Below, piece after piece: positions 1 to 9,109 of a DNA stretch of 64,000 bases. The translations under genes were made by a program, and so were the position numbers. Under the pieces are notes generated by a model, which saw only the letters and a program-made list of their open reading frames with translations, was not told the origin of the DNA and searched no databases. Numbering within the stretch: the stretch's first letter is position 1; each line of letters opens with the position of its first letter. This DNA comes from Eleginops maclovinus (lineage: Eukaryota > Chordata > Actinopteri > Perciformes > Eleginopidae), in contig NC_086370.1 of assembly GCF_036324505.1 (NCBI RefSeq), positions 18,254,600 to 18,318,599 of the forward strand, in the 5' to 3' direction.

Positions 1-968
1 GTTGACCAATTAAGTGGCACATGTCTCTCTCTCTCGCTTCAGAATTCAAATAACTTTATTGACAGCAACTTTTTTTCCAAAGGGCTGTATGAATATTGAA
101 GTACACAATTGCAGAAATCTACACGTTCATAAATATACATTTTTAACAGTATTCAAAACTCCACACTTAATCAAATTAACCTACAGCACCATTATTAGGG
201 ATAGCTTGACACGTCCACTGTCATATAAACCAAAAAAATTATGGTGCAGCCATACTAAAACAAATAGTCTTTGGTTTGAGTATTATGAATGTTTAATGAA
301 GAGCTACATTGTAAAAGAGGATTGTTGAGGTGAAATTAAAAGGGAAACTGAAAGCTTTTTACACCCTGCTGTTAGAAATACTCAATAGCTACATTTGCAT
401 AATTGACATTAACGCAATATTATCCATAAAATGACTCCACCAAACCTGTGTTCTCTGGGGTAGCAACATGCACACCGTTACAGTGAAAAGCTGCAACATG
501 TTTGACAGTTTATGATAAAAGAGCCTGACTTCCTTTCAAAGTGAAAAACCTTTTGCACTCCATCTCCTACCTTTCCAAGTTAATGACAGTGTCAAGCTCC
601 TCCTTGCGCTTGGCAGGCTGTTATCCACCCATCGCCTCTGAGGCTTGTAACCTCATTAGTAAGTGGACTATATGCAAGGTGTACAAAGACTGCATGGAAT
701 GTAATGAATAGAGATGGGTTATGCTTGATGAGTAATGCCTTTTGCTTCAAGACACCTAAAAAGCAACCTCGTAAATAATTTCCATCAAAGTGCCTCTGAC
801 ACTTGAGCTATAGGGTTGTGTGTCTGCCTCTTGTTGGTTAAAATAAATAGGAAAAGGTGTTAGTTTATTAAAAATGACACACAAAAACAGACCAAACCAC
901 ATTACACTCAAAGAAACGAAGTGTCCAATTTACTCAACTCGGTTATGTTAACCAGTTCCACATAACTA
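1..968. other. Left-edge non-coding stretch
   Basis: I see no recognisable gene, RNA or transposon here. Open frames are short and lack family motifs or splice-site support. The sequence is AT-rich. The last 30 bases contain a diverged 'gttatgtt..ccag' motif that leads into the minisatellite. Confidence 0.5.
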
Positions 969-1380
969 AGTTATGTCTGACATACTAATTCCAGTTATGT
1001 TTGATTTACTAATTCCAGTTATGTTTGATTTACTGAACGCAGTTATGTCTGATTTACTGAACGCAGTTATGTTTGCTATACTAATTCCAGTTATGTTTGC
1101 TATACTAATTCCAGTCATGTTTGATATACTAATTCCAGTTATGTTTGCTATACTAATTCCAGTCATGTTTGATATACTAATTCCAGTTATGTTTGATATA
1201 CTAATTCCAGTTATGTTTGATGCAGTTATGTTTGATATACTAAACGCAGTTATGTCTGATTTACTGAACGCAGTTATGTTTGCTATACTAATTCCAGTCA
1301 TGTTTGCTATACTAATTCTAGTTATGTTTGAGTTACTAAACGCAGTCATGTCTGACGCAGTTATGTTTGATTTATTCAAG
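969..1380. repeat. 24-bp minisatellite, about 18 units
   Basis: Head-to-tail array whose unit starts ttatgttt and ends attccag or gaacgcag. Most units are 24 bp; two are shortened to 15 bp (near 1218 and 1350). Two tail types alternate in blocks (..aattcc and ..aacgc), and the middle varies between gatttact, gatatact and gctatact. Because 24 and 15 are multiples of three and the unit lacks stops in the relevant frames, it reads open on both strands as an octapeptide repeat. I regard that as a by-product of period and composition, not a gene. Confidence 0.9.
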
Positions 1381-1634
1381 TTCAACTTCAATTGATTTTA
1401 TTTATCAAGCATGCCATTTTATACTGTTTGCCCCTAATGTCATGTTATACTTAACAAACAGAAAATAAAATCAACCAGTACTCAAATGAGACCTTTTTCT
1501 TCTGATATAAAGCACTCAAAAATGAAAAACAAAATGCTTAGTTTACTGATATGATGGGGTTGAGATTTAAATAATCTCCCTTAAGAATCTTTGGCTCAAG
1601 CAAGCTGTCCAAAATGCAATGGTTCAGTTTACAT

Positions 1635-1898
1635 CAGGAGTGTCAAACATGGAGTGCAGCCCAAAATGGAATGACTGTAAAGTGTAAAAAGTGCACTGAA
1701 AAGTTCTTCATTCCAATGTTTCAGTAAAATGTGAGTGTTTCTTCACAGTGAAAGGACCAACCAATACAATAAAAGCAACCACAACATTTGGATTGTTGTT
1801 ACTATAGATTATTATGCAATGCAAGTTTCTTTGTCTGGCCCACTCGACCAAATCGGTTTGCTTGTGGCCGGTGAACTAAATTGGGTTTGACACCCCTG
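1635..1898. mobile_element. Short hAT-type MITE
   Basis: A 264-bp element bounded by 14-bp terminal inverted repeats, caggagtgtcaaac on the left and gtttgacacccctg on the right, with one mismatch. The flanks gtttacat (1627-1634) and gtttacca (1899-1906) match at 6 of 8 positions, as expected of an aged 8-bp hAT target duplication. It has no coding capacity. The interior phrase 'ggcccactcgaccaaat..tgtggccggtgaactaaa' resembles a dispersed vertebrate repeat I recall, but I cannot name the family. Confidence 0.7.
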
Positions 1899-2182
1899 GT
1901 TTACCATGATATGAAAACAAAGAACAGCAGTAACTAACAAACAAATCAATGGTAACTCTGAAATATTTGGCAGTTTTTTGTTGATGGTTGACAAAAAACA
2001 AAATGAGTAATGAAATGTATAATACACAGTGTTTGGAGAACTTCCGAAATATCGGCATGCAAACACATTTTTGTCTAGAAAATAGACAACTGCCAAAATG
2101 TTCAGTTTACAGTGATAAGAAAACCGGGAACAGCAACAAACTACAATTAAACTTGCAGGCAGGGTTGAGTGTGCCCTCACAC

Positions 2183-2532
2183 TGTCAGGGTTGGGGAAAC
2201 AGGACCCAAGTGCAGTAAATCAAAGGGAAGCAGGTAAGGGTCAAAGACAAAAAGCGAGCTTTATCCAAAAGCTGTTGACGACAACACGAATCAAGGGGAA
2301 CACAGGACATGAAAAACACTTAGCTTCAGGCATGAAGGGCGACAGGAACAGGCAGGTATCTTGGATAAGATCAGTGAAGAAATGACGATGACCAGACAAA
2401 AGGGAGACAGGGACTAAACACACATGGGTAATCACAAGACGAGAGACAGCTGGAAGGGGGAGGAGAAACACAGGGGCAACAGGTGAACACAATGACACAA
2501 TCAGGCACAGGAGGGAAACACAGACAGGAAGT
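2183..2532. repeat. Dispersed repeat, left part (split by retrovirus)
   Basis: AC- and GA-rich dispersed repeat starting tgtcagggttgggg. It continues across the retrovirus at 9018-9109 and ends ggatcatgaca, so the outer ends form a weak inverted repeat (tgtca/tgaca). Five bases, cacac, sit on both outer flanks (2178-2182 and 9110-9114) and may be a target duplication. No coding capacity is seen. I recognise the type as a common teleost non-autonomous element but cannot assign a family. Confidence 0.55.
2529..2532. repeat. Retroviral target duplication, left copy (aagt)
   Basis: The four bases aagt directly precede the left LTR and recur directly after the right LTR at 9018-9021. A 4-bp duplication is characteristic of gammaretrovirus-type integrases. 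Removing the provirus and one copy joins the two halves of the older repeat smoothly. Confidence 0.85.
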
Positions 2533-3168
2533 TGTAGAAATGTGTTCGTTTATTTGAAGCCAGGATGTCGGTGTAAAAGAAAAGGCAAAACTCCCGTAAA
2601 AATTACAAAGGAGTGTTTAATAAAAAAGATGTAGTGGAAGGTTTTACAATCGTTTCACAGCTGTGGCCCTAAAGCTCTACACACACTAGAACAGGCCCAA
2701 AACATGAATAGAATTCACGATGTGTTCACTGTCCGTGGGTCCGAGCCAAAAGAGACCCCAACCCCATCTGTGATGGGTCTTTGTCCAGCGGTTGCCTCTT
2801 CCTATTGGTTGCTTCAAGTCGTAACAGTACTTCCGGCCAGTTCAGTGTATACGTGGCATAAAGCCAAGTCGCTTCTTAGGGTATTACAGTGGCAATAAGG
2901 AGTATTACTCATTGTGTGTTTTATGTATAACACCACAAGAGATTCCCCTGTTCACCCTGTATTTATATTTCGCTTGTTGAGGAAACCTACGCTCAAACCC
3001 ACAGTTTTCCTCCGTCCGGCCTCAAGCGCCAGCAATGTTGCATTCAATGTCGTTTGCATCCGGTTACGAGTTGACCATTTCAAAATAAGAGTGCACTTCA
3101 GAATAAGACAGTGTTTCAAAATAAGACAGTGTTGCAGTTACTCGGAATATTGATTATTACTTCCTACA
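2533..3168 (-). repeat. 3' LTR of the provirus
   Basis: 636-bp LTR with ends tgtag..ctaca as plotted on the plus strand. On the minus strand it contains a TATA-like aaatataaata near 2959-2969 and AATAAA (2549-2554) or ATTAAA (2616-2621) as possible poly(A) signals. The short open frames inside the LTR occur identically in both LTRs and are not genes. Confidence 0.92.
2960..2968 (-). promoter_or_regulatory. TATA-like box in 3' LTR
   Basis: Minus-strand ATATAAATA, about 200 bases from the U3 start of the LTR. The equivalent in the 5' LTR lies at 8809-8817 and would be the one driving proviral transcription. Confidence 0.45.
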
Positions 3169-3169
3169 A

Positions 3170-3179
3170 TTCCCTCCTT
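3170..3179 (-). promoter_or_regulatory. Polypurine tract
   Basis: Minus-strand AAGGAGGGAA one base upstream of the 3' LTR. This is the expected place and composition for the plus-strand DNA primer of a retrovirus. Confidence 0.8.
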
Positions 3180-3763
3180 ACACACCTTTTAAGGTGTGTA
3201 AATATTAGTAATGATCAATATGTTCTTCATCCGAACAGTAAACATCATAGAAATCACATCAGGACGGACAATGCAAAAAATACACAAATACTTCACTATC
3301 TGTGTGTCAGAGAACAAATCCTTCAGTGTATGAACTCTCCATACCCTCCTTTTGGACAGCTTCATGGAATATAGTGGTCATTTAGCTTAACATAGATTGT
3401 CTGGTTTCAAGTCACATTTTGGCACAACATAATACAATTGGTAATGTCATATTGAGGTATAAGGCACTTAAATAAGTCCTACTTTTACACAGTGATACAA
3501 TATCATTAAATAAACCTGAACATTCATATACGTGGTTACTTAATACACCAATAGTCATAATACTTAAGAAGAAATAAGGGGCTTTGTTATCCCTTAAAAA
3601 GGCACACTATATTAGAATACTGAAACGTTAATATAACCTGCTTGTAAAGTATCATCATAAAACCTCACTCCCTGAGTTTAGCAGGATTCTGAATTCGAAC
3701 CATATGTAAATAGTCCCGATCAAATTACGTTATCTTTCTGTCCCAATACCCGTAATTCTCAAC
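3180..3763. other. Proviral sequence between env and 3' LTR
   Basis: About 580 bases downstream of the env stop on the minus strand, AT-rich, with no convincing reading frame. I see no accessory gene here; it is probably 3' untranslated proviral sequence. Confidence 0.55.
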
Positions 3764-5893
3764 TTAAACCACATCCACATTTTCATTGTCTGTATATGCA
3801 GGTGGATCATCCTGCTCTCCGATCAACAAATGTACCTGTTCTCTTAACAGAAATTGACCTTGATGTTGTTCTCTTGAGAGGGCTGTAGTGATTAAGCGGT
3901 TAGCCAAGGTACGAATACATGGTATACAACAACATCCACATAAAATCAAAATTGTAGCCATTCCTGCTATGGATAACATTGCACTCATGATCAGAGTCTT
4001 ATATTTACCAAACATTCTTTCAAACACTCCTACAAAGGGGTCTTCCACTCCACTATTGTCTGCAAGTTCAATACTCAGGGTGGTAAGTCCCTTTAATGCT
4101 CTGGTTACGGATCCATCTGGGGAGGTGTTATTTGGGATGAAAGTACAGCACAGAGTTCCAAATAGTTTACATACACCCCCTTTTTCAGCCAAAAGCATAT
4201 CTAAGGCCATCCTGTTTTGCCAAGCCATTAGACTGGTTTTGTCCAACTGCTCGTGCAGCCCCTTTACTGCGTCTCGGGTGTAGTTAATGAATCTCTGCTG
4301 GTTGTAGTAAATATAATTGATCCAATCTACATTCTTGTTGATTGTAGGCCAAAGAAATATTGATTCAAATCCTGCAGTTATCTGGTTTCTAGCTTTAAAC
4401 TCATCTGGCACTCCCCTGGGCACCCCAATACTGTCAATGTAAACCGAGGAGCTAAAACTCCCTCCTGGGGCTGACCTCTTCGTTCTACTGGTCTTGGGGT
4501 GCAGTGCAAGCTGTGTTAGCTGTCTGGCGGTCATGGGCACTGCATAGAAGGGCATCACCAATTGCACCAGTGCACATGTTCCAGTCCAACCATGGGGAAG
4601 GACTGGATATAATGTTTTGGTACCACAGTACCACCAAACATCTGCCCGGGGATACTGCATATTATCCACAACAACTCCTGCAAGAAGGCCCTGGTTGGTT
4701 ACTGCTGTTGTGGAATTGCACCACCGTAATGTTCCCATATAGGTGCCTCCCGTGTGATTCTTCAGAATACAATCATAATGTCCCTCATAAGGAGTAAAAA
4801 CTGGTGGAATGTCATTTACCTTTATGATGGGGTACATTAGCGCAATATCAGTACAGCCTACTGGGGATTTTTGTTCATAAAGTTTATACATGCAGGATAG
4901 TCCTCTTGGATCAGTATAGGAATTTAGAGGGAAAGGCACAGTGCCAAGACTGGGCCTTGCAGCAGCACATGCCATGCAGTCTGACATCTTGCTCTGTTCT
5001 ACCGAATACACAACCCAATCTAACCAAGCGTTAGTGTCTTCATACCCGGTCTCCACTGCTATTACCTTCTGCACCGTCGATGTACTCAAATATGTCACCA
5101 GTCTGTGGTTCTCCTGCGAGTGAGCCTGAGCTACTCCCATATCATGGACTGTCATCAGGGAAGAATTTAAATCTGCTGGTTCCTCGGGGGTAGGATGGAG
5201 GAGTAGCTCCTCCTGTGGTTCAATTATCTCAACCCAGACTGAACCCATAGGATCCTTTCCAGGAACCTCAACTCCCAATATTAGATGAAATGCAGATGTT
5301 TCTTCCCTGGCTCTAAATAGATGTGTGAGTGTGTCTTTAAATGAGATTATGATGGGATTTCGTCGGTTGTTGTCCCCATAGTGGTGCCCTTTAGCTAAGG
5401 ATATCTGAGTCTGAAACGTCCCCTGTTGTCCTGTAGGTGGGGAAATGGTGTCCCCCTCAGACCTAGAATTCCAGTACACTATGTCCCACTGAGGGCACCA
5501 GGTGTTATCATCTGGTGTTCCCCAGGGGAAAATACAACCATATACATCATGTCCTGTCCAGTCTTGTGGACCCTTTCCACATTCCACCACGTCACACAAA
5601 TCGAGACTGACAGTTACAGCTTCTCCTCTTGGAACCAGGATTACTAACCTCCCATCCCCTGGGTCTGCTGATCTTTGAGGCCTGAGGAGATGGGGGGGTT
5701 CCTGTAATAGAGCTTGAGAGAGATTAATTTGTTCACCTTTTTCAGACAAATTTCCAATGTGCTGTACTCCCCACCAAATCATAAAGGACCCCATGAGCAT
5801 GATTATCTGTATTAGTTTAACCTTAGACCCTAGAGGACCCCATTTCTGGTTTGGCATTATTACTGGTTGTATAACATTTTTACACACATTCAT
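3764..5893 (-). CDS. env: Retroviral envelope glycoprotein, full-length frame
   Basis: 709-residue uninterrupted frame. A hydrophobic signal segment lies near residues 25-43. The surface subunit runs to a furin-type site RTKR ending at residue 473. It carries a CMAC (CxxC) motif at residues 306-309, the usual partner of the CX6CC motif (C575, C582-C583) in the transmembrane subunit; this pair links the subunits in gammaretrovirus-type Envs. An immunosuppressive-domain-like region directly precedes C575. A membrane span lies at about 633-660, followed by a cysteine cluster and a tail of about 49 residues with PPAY at 697-700. Several N-glycosylation sequons are present. The start is the first ATG after the predicted env splice acceptor. 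Whether it is expressed or fusogenic cannot be told from sequence. Confidence 0.9.
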   Translation of the reverse strand: MNVCKNVIQPVIMPNQKWGPLGSKVKLIQIIMLMGSFMIWWGVQHIGNLSEKGEQINLSQALLQEPPHLLRPQRSADPGDGRLVILVPRGEAVTVSLDLCDVVECGKGPQDWTGHDVYGCIFPWGTPDDNTWCPQWDIVYWNSRSEGDTISPPTGQQGTFQTQISLAKGHHYGDNNRRNPIIISFKDTLTHLFRAREETSAFHLILGVEVPGKDPMGSVWVEIIEPQEELLLHPTPEEPADLNSSLMTVHDMGVAQAHSQENHRLVTYLSTSTVQKVIAVETGYEDTNAWLDWVVYSVEQSKMSDCMACAAARPSLGTVPFPLNSYTDPRGLSCMYKLYEQKSPVGCTDIALMYPIIKVNDIPPVFTPYEGHYDCILKNHTGGTYMGTLRWCNSTTAVTNQGLLAGVVVDNMQYPRADVWWYCGTKTLYPVLPHGWTGTCALVQLVMPFYAVPMTARQLTQLALHPKTSRTKRSAPGGSFSSSVYIDSIGVPRGVPDEFKARNQITAGFESIFLWPTINKNVDWINYIYYNQQRFINYTRDAVKGLHEQLDKTSLMAWQNRMALDMLLAEKGGVCKLFGTLCCTFIPNNTSPDGSVTRALKGLTTLSIELADNSGVEDPFVGVFERMFGKYKTLIMSAMLSIAGMATILILCGCCCIPCIRTLANRLITTALSREQHQGQFLLREQVHLLIGEQDDPPAYTDNENVDVV

Positions 5894-5911
5894 GATTATA
5901 CAAGATTTCCA

Positions 5912-5914
5912 ACT
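5912..5914 (-). promoter_or_regulatory. Predicted env splice acceptor
   Basis: Minus-strand tgtatctcacag ends at 5913, preceded by a long T-rich tract (about 5940-6005). No ATG lies between this acceptor and the env ATG at 5893. With the leader donor at 8283 this would make the usual subgenomic env mRNA. Confidence 0.6.
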
Positions 5915-6082
5915 GTGAGATACACAACAGCGTATAAAAGTAAAAATATCAAAATATAATGTGAGTAATAGGAATAAAAAACAAAAAACAAAATAAAAAA
6001 TAAAAGTTAGCGGCTTCCACCTCTATGGGAACCTCTGAACTCCAAAAGGAATTTGCTTTTTCAACTGTTTCCCTGTTGACGT

Positions 6083-8149
6083 TTATGATTCTTGCCTTAG
6101 CTCTGCCAAATCAATCCTAACTTCCGAAAGTGTTCTGGAAGGGGGTGTTGTGGGAGCACAATGTGTAAGGTGGTACCAATTTGCTCCTGTTTTACCTTTA
6201 ACCCGGAGCGCGTGAGAAGTTCGTTCAACAACTTCGCACGGTTCCGACCACCTAGGATCTGCCCACTTTCGTTTGTGGACCTTGACCCTCACCCAATCAC
6301 CTGGTCGGACAGGAGCCTCTTCTGGTGTCTCACACGGTCCCTCCTCAGCTTTTCGAACCTGTGTAGACAAAACTGCAATCATATTACTCAGAGCTCTGAC
6401 ATAATCATCCACTTCAATCTGTCTAAGGTCCAAAACTGGACCATATCCCCCCTCCCTTAGAGGTCCCGGCATTGGTCGGCCTGTTAACAGTTCATGGGGT
6501 GACAAATGTGTTTTGGCACTCTGCGTGGTTCGCATTGACATGAGTGCCAAAGGCAAAGCGTCAACCCAGTTTATTTTAGTACCAGAAGTTATTTTAGCAA
6601 TTTTCCCTTTTAGAGTTCGATTGGCTCTCTCAACTATGCCTTGAGATGCTGGGTGATAAACTGCACCAAACTTGTGAACTATACCAAAATATGATTCCAC
6701 TTCTCCTAAATGTTTACTTGTAAAGTGTGTACCATTGTCTGATCTGATTACTCGTGGAACCCCATATCGTGGTATGAGTTCTGTTTGGAGCCACTTAATG
6801 ACCGTTTTTGCATCTTCTCTCCTGCAGGGGATGGCTTCAATCCACCTGGTAAACCGATCAACCATTACCAGCATGTATCTAAAGCCTCTGATTACTTGGT
6901 CTGCTCCCATATCTGTATAATCAATACAAATTTCTTTGAATGGAGCTTCTGGGACTGGAAATCTTCCCATTGGGCACCTATATGCCTTTTTGACATTAAA
7001 TGCTCCGCAGGTGTCACAATCAGTGACAAAGTTTTCAACCATCTCTTTCATGTAAGGATGCCACCACTGTTGCTCAATGTCTCTTGTGGTTCTTGATATA
7101 TTTACATGAGTGGGGCCATGTGACTGTTGTATAAGCAAGTGGCATAATTTTGCAGGTGCCACTAAGCGGCCATCATGTGCTCGCCACAGGCCATCCACTT
7201 CTGTTGCACCTTTAAGAATCCATTGATTTTGCTCATATGGTCCCGCACTTTTCTGCATCTCTCTTATATGTTCAGAGGTCAGCTCTCCTTGCGTGTTGCT
7301 GTTTGTACTTATCATTTGTTTGTCGTATCCTCCTGCCTTTTTTGCTGCTTTATCTGCTGCATCATTTCCCTTTGAGATTGTGTTATCCAATGCCTGGTGT
7401 CCTTTACATTTGATAACTGCAACTCTCGTCGGTAGGAGTACAGCTCTCAGAAGGGCTTTTAATGCCTCGGCATGTTTTATCGGTGTTTTAGCTGACGTCA
7501 GAAACCCTCTTCTTATCCACTGGGGTCCATCTACATGCACTGCTCCGTGGGCATATGCTGAATCTGTGTAGACGTTGACTGCTTTTCCTTCTGAGTGCTC
7601 CAGGGCTCTGGTGAGTGCTACTACTTCAGCTAGTTGAGCTGAAGCAGGTTGAGTGAGGATCTCTGCTTTTATGAGTGTGGTATGTTCTCCCTCCTGCTGT
7701 ATAACTGCGTAGGAGGCCACATTTCCATCATCCCCCTTATAACAGCAGCCATCACTAAACAAAGTGATGTCCGGTTCAGCCAGAGGGTCCCCTTCTAGAT
7801 CCGCTCTTATCTTCAGATCCTTCTGAGACACAAACTCACAGTCATGGGGTGTGTGATCATCCAACACCAATCCTTTGGCCATATTGGATAGGCCTACTTC
7901 ATAGGTTATGTGTGGTTGCAAGAGGATACTTTGAATCTTGATCTTTCTGATTGGAGAGAATGTAAACGCTTGTGAATTCAGAAATGCCACAACTCCATGT
8001 TCGGTGTTTACTTTCAGTGGGTGACACATTACTACATGCGCAGTTTTCTCAATTGCCTTTGCAAGTGCAGCCAGATGTCTTGCACATCCTGTCTGCCCTA
8101 GTTCTATGGTATCTAATCTTGAGCTGTGATACATCAATACCTGTCTCAC
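6083..8149 (-). pseudogene. pol: Truncated retroviral pol: RT tail, RNase H, integrase
   Basis: Open frame of 688 codons. The extreme N-terminus matches the connection region that follows the RT catalytic core, so the RT active site and everything before it are missing. RNase H catalytic residues are present at D133, E175, D196 and D263. The integrase zinc module is H344-x3-H348-x29-C378-x2-C381, and its catalytic triad is D410, D471, E507 with the canonical 35-residue gap. A basic C-terminal domain follows. The first codon as given is GTG; the first ATG is codon 6 at 8134. The frame opens only after a TAA near 8169-8171, so the start marks a deletion junction rather than a native start. RNase H and integrase look intact at motif level. 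Confidence 0.88.
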
Positions 8150-8207
8150 TCCCCCTTTTTTCTGAAACAGTTAGGAAATTGTTAACTGTTGAAATGTTAG
8201 GATAATC

Positions 8208-8322
8208 GACTCGCCTCAAGGCACTCACATCTAAAAGTTCTGTCTAAACTATGCAGAATTTGAAATAAACTGGTTCTGCTTACCGTATGTTAATGGCGCG
8301 CCTGTGAGTGCCTTAAGGAGTC
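8208..8322 (-). other. Leader inverted repeat around the splice donor
   Basis: Plus-strand gtgagtgccttaaggagtc (8304-8322) is nearly the reverse complement of gactcgcctcaaggcactcac (8208-8228), with 11 bases paired perfectly at one end. In proviral RNA this could form a stem of about 19 pairs whose loop contains the splice donor at 8283. Retroviral leaders often carry structured packaging and dimer signals, but no homology to a known one is seen. Confidence 0.5.
8282..8283 (-). promoter_or_regulatory. Predicted proviral major splice donor
   Basis: Minus-strand ACG|GTAAGC in the leader about 100 bases 3' of the primer site, a near-consensus donor in the normal place for a retroviral 5' splice site. 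Confidence 0.6.
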
Positions 8323-8360
8323 AGCTCTCCCTCCAATCTCCGTCCTGCCTGGCCTTTCAA

Positions 8361-8378
8361 ATCACGTCGGGGTCACCA
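8361..8378 (-). promoter_or_regulatory. Primer binding site, tRNA-Trp type
   Basis: The minus strand reads TGGTGACCCCGACGTGAT three bases after the 5' LTR. From memory this is the tRNA-Trp primer site used by avian sarcoma/leukosis viruses. The plus strand therefore shows the tRNA 3' end including cca. Confidence 0.8.
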
Positions 8379-8381
8379 AAT

Positions 8382-9017
8382 TGTAGAAATGTGTTCGTTT
8401 ATTTGAAGCCAGGATGTCGGTGTAAAAGAAAAGGCAAAACTCCCGTAAAAATTACAAAGGAGTGTTTAATAAAAAAGATGTAGTGGAAGGTTTTACAATC
8501 GTTTCACAGCTGTGGCCCTAAAGCTCTACACACACTAGAACAGGCCCAAAACATGAATAGAATTCACGATGTGTTCACTGTCCGTGGGTCCGAGCCAAAA
8601 GAGACCCCAACCCCATCTGTGATGGGTCTTTGTCCAGCGGTTGCCTCTTCCTATTGGTTGCTTCAAGTCGTAACAGTACTTCCGGCCAGTTCAGTGTATA
8701 CGTGGCATAAAGCCAAGTCGCTTCTTAGTGTATTACAGTGGCAATAAGGAGTATTACTCATTGTGTGTTTTATGTATAACACCACAAGAGATTCCCCTGT
8801 TCACCCTGTATTTATATTTCGCTTGTTGAGGAAACCTACGCTCAAACCCACAGTTTTCCTCCGTCCGGCCTCAAGCGCCAGCAATGTTGCATTCAATGTC
8901 GTTTGCATCCGGTTACGAGTTGACCATTTCAAAATAAGAGTGCACTTCAGAATAAGACAGTGTTTCAAAATAAGACAGTGTTGCAGTTACTCGGAATATT
9001 GATTATTACTTCCTACA
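8382..9017 (-). repeat. 5' LTR of the provirus
   Basis: Same length as the left LTR and identical by eye except t at 8729 versus g at 2880. TATA-like element at 8809-8817 on the minus strand. As the 5' LTR of a minus-strand provirus it would drive transcription leftwards, through pol and env. Confidence 0.92.
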
Positions 9018-9109
9018 AAGTGAAGCTAAACATGACACAAGAGGGAAAACATTTCAAAATAAAGCACAAAACACAAAGACATGACAGACACGAAACAAGG
9101 ATCATGACA
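9018..9109. repeat. Dispersed repeat, right part, with target duplication
   Basis: Begins with the second aagt copy (9018-9021) and continues the repeat that starts at 2183, ending ggatcatgaca at 9109. The reading '..acaggaagt / aagtgaagct..' across the provirus makes one continuous older element. Confidence 0.6.

Larger units (their letters stand above)
2533..9017 (-). mobile_element. Endogenous retrovirus, env-intact, gag-pro-RT deleted
   Basis: A 6485-bp provirus read on the minus strand. Order from the 5' end: 5' LTR (8382-9017), tRNA-Trp-type primer site, leader with splice donor, truncated pol (RT end, RNase H, integrase), env, polypurine tract, 3' LTR (2533-3168). LTRs begin TG and end CA, are both 636 bp, and by eye differ only at 2880 (g) versus 8729 (t). 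The flanking 4-bp duplication is intact. There is no room for gag, protease or the RT polymerase core between leader and pol, so this copy could not replicate alone, while the env unit with its splice signals appears complete. The env type is gammaretrovirus-like. The near-identity of the LTRs implies a recent insertion. Confidence 0.93.

Noticed and set aside
966..1395. Paired open frames of about 140 codons on opposite strands
   Set aside because: Produced by a 24-bp tandem repeat without stops; no start context, splice sites or domain.
2704..3153. Two short open frames repeated at 8553-9002
   Set aside because: They lie inside the LTRs, opposite to proviral transcription, and are duplicated only because the LTR is.
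3764..5893. Calling env a domesticated host gene of the percomORF type
   Set aside because: The frame resembles fish gammaretrovirus-type Envs, but it sits in a young provirus with LTRs and a target duplication, so it is not an old single-copy captured gene.
6083..8149. Calling the RNase H-integrase frame a native start with its own promoter
   Set aside because: The frame starts mid-domain after a stop and a GTG; it is best read as a truncated pol.
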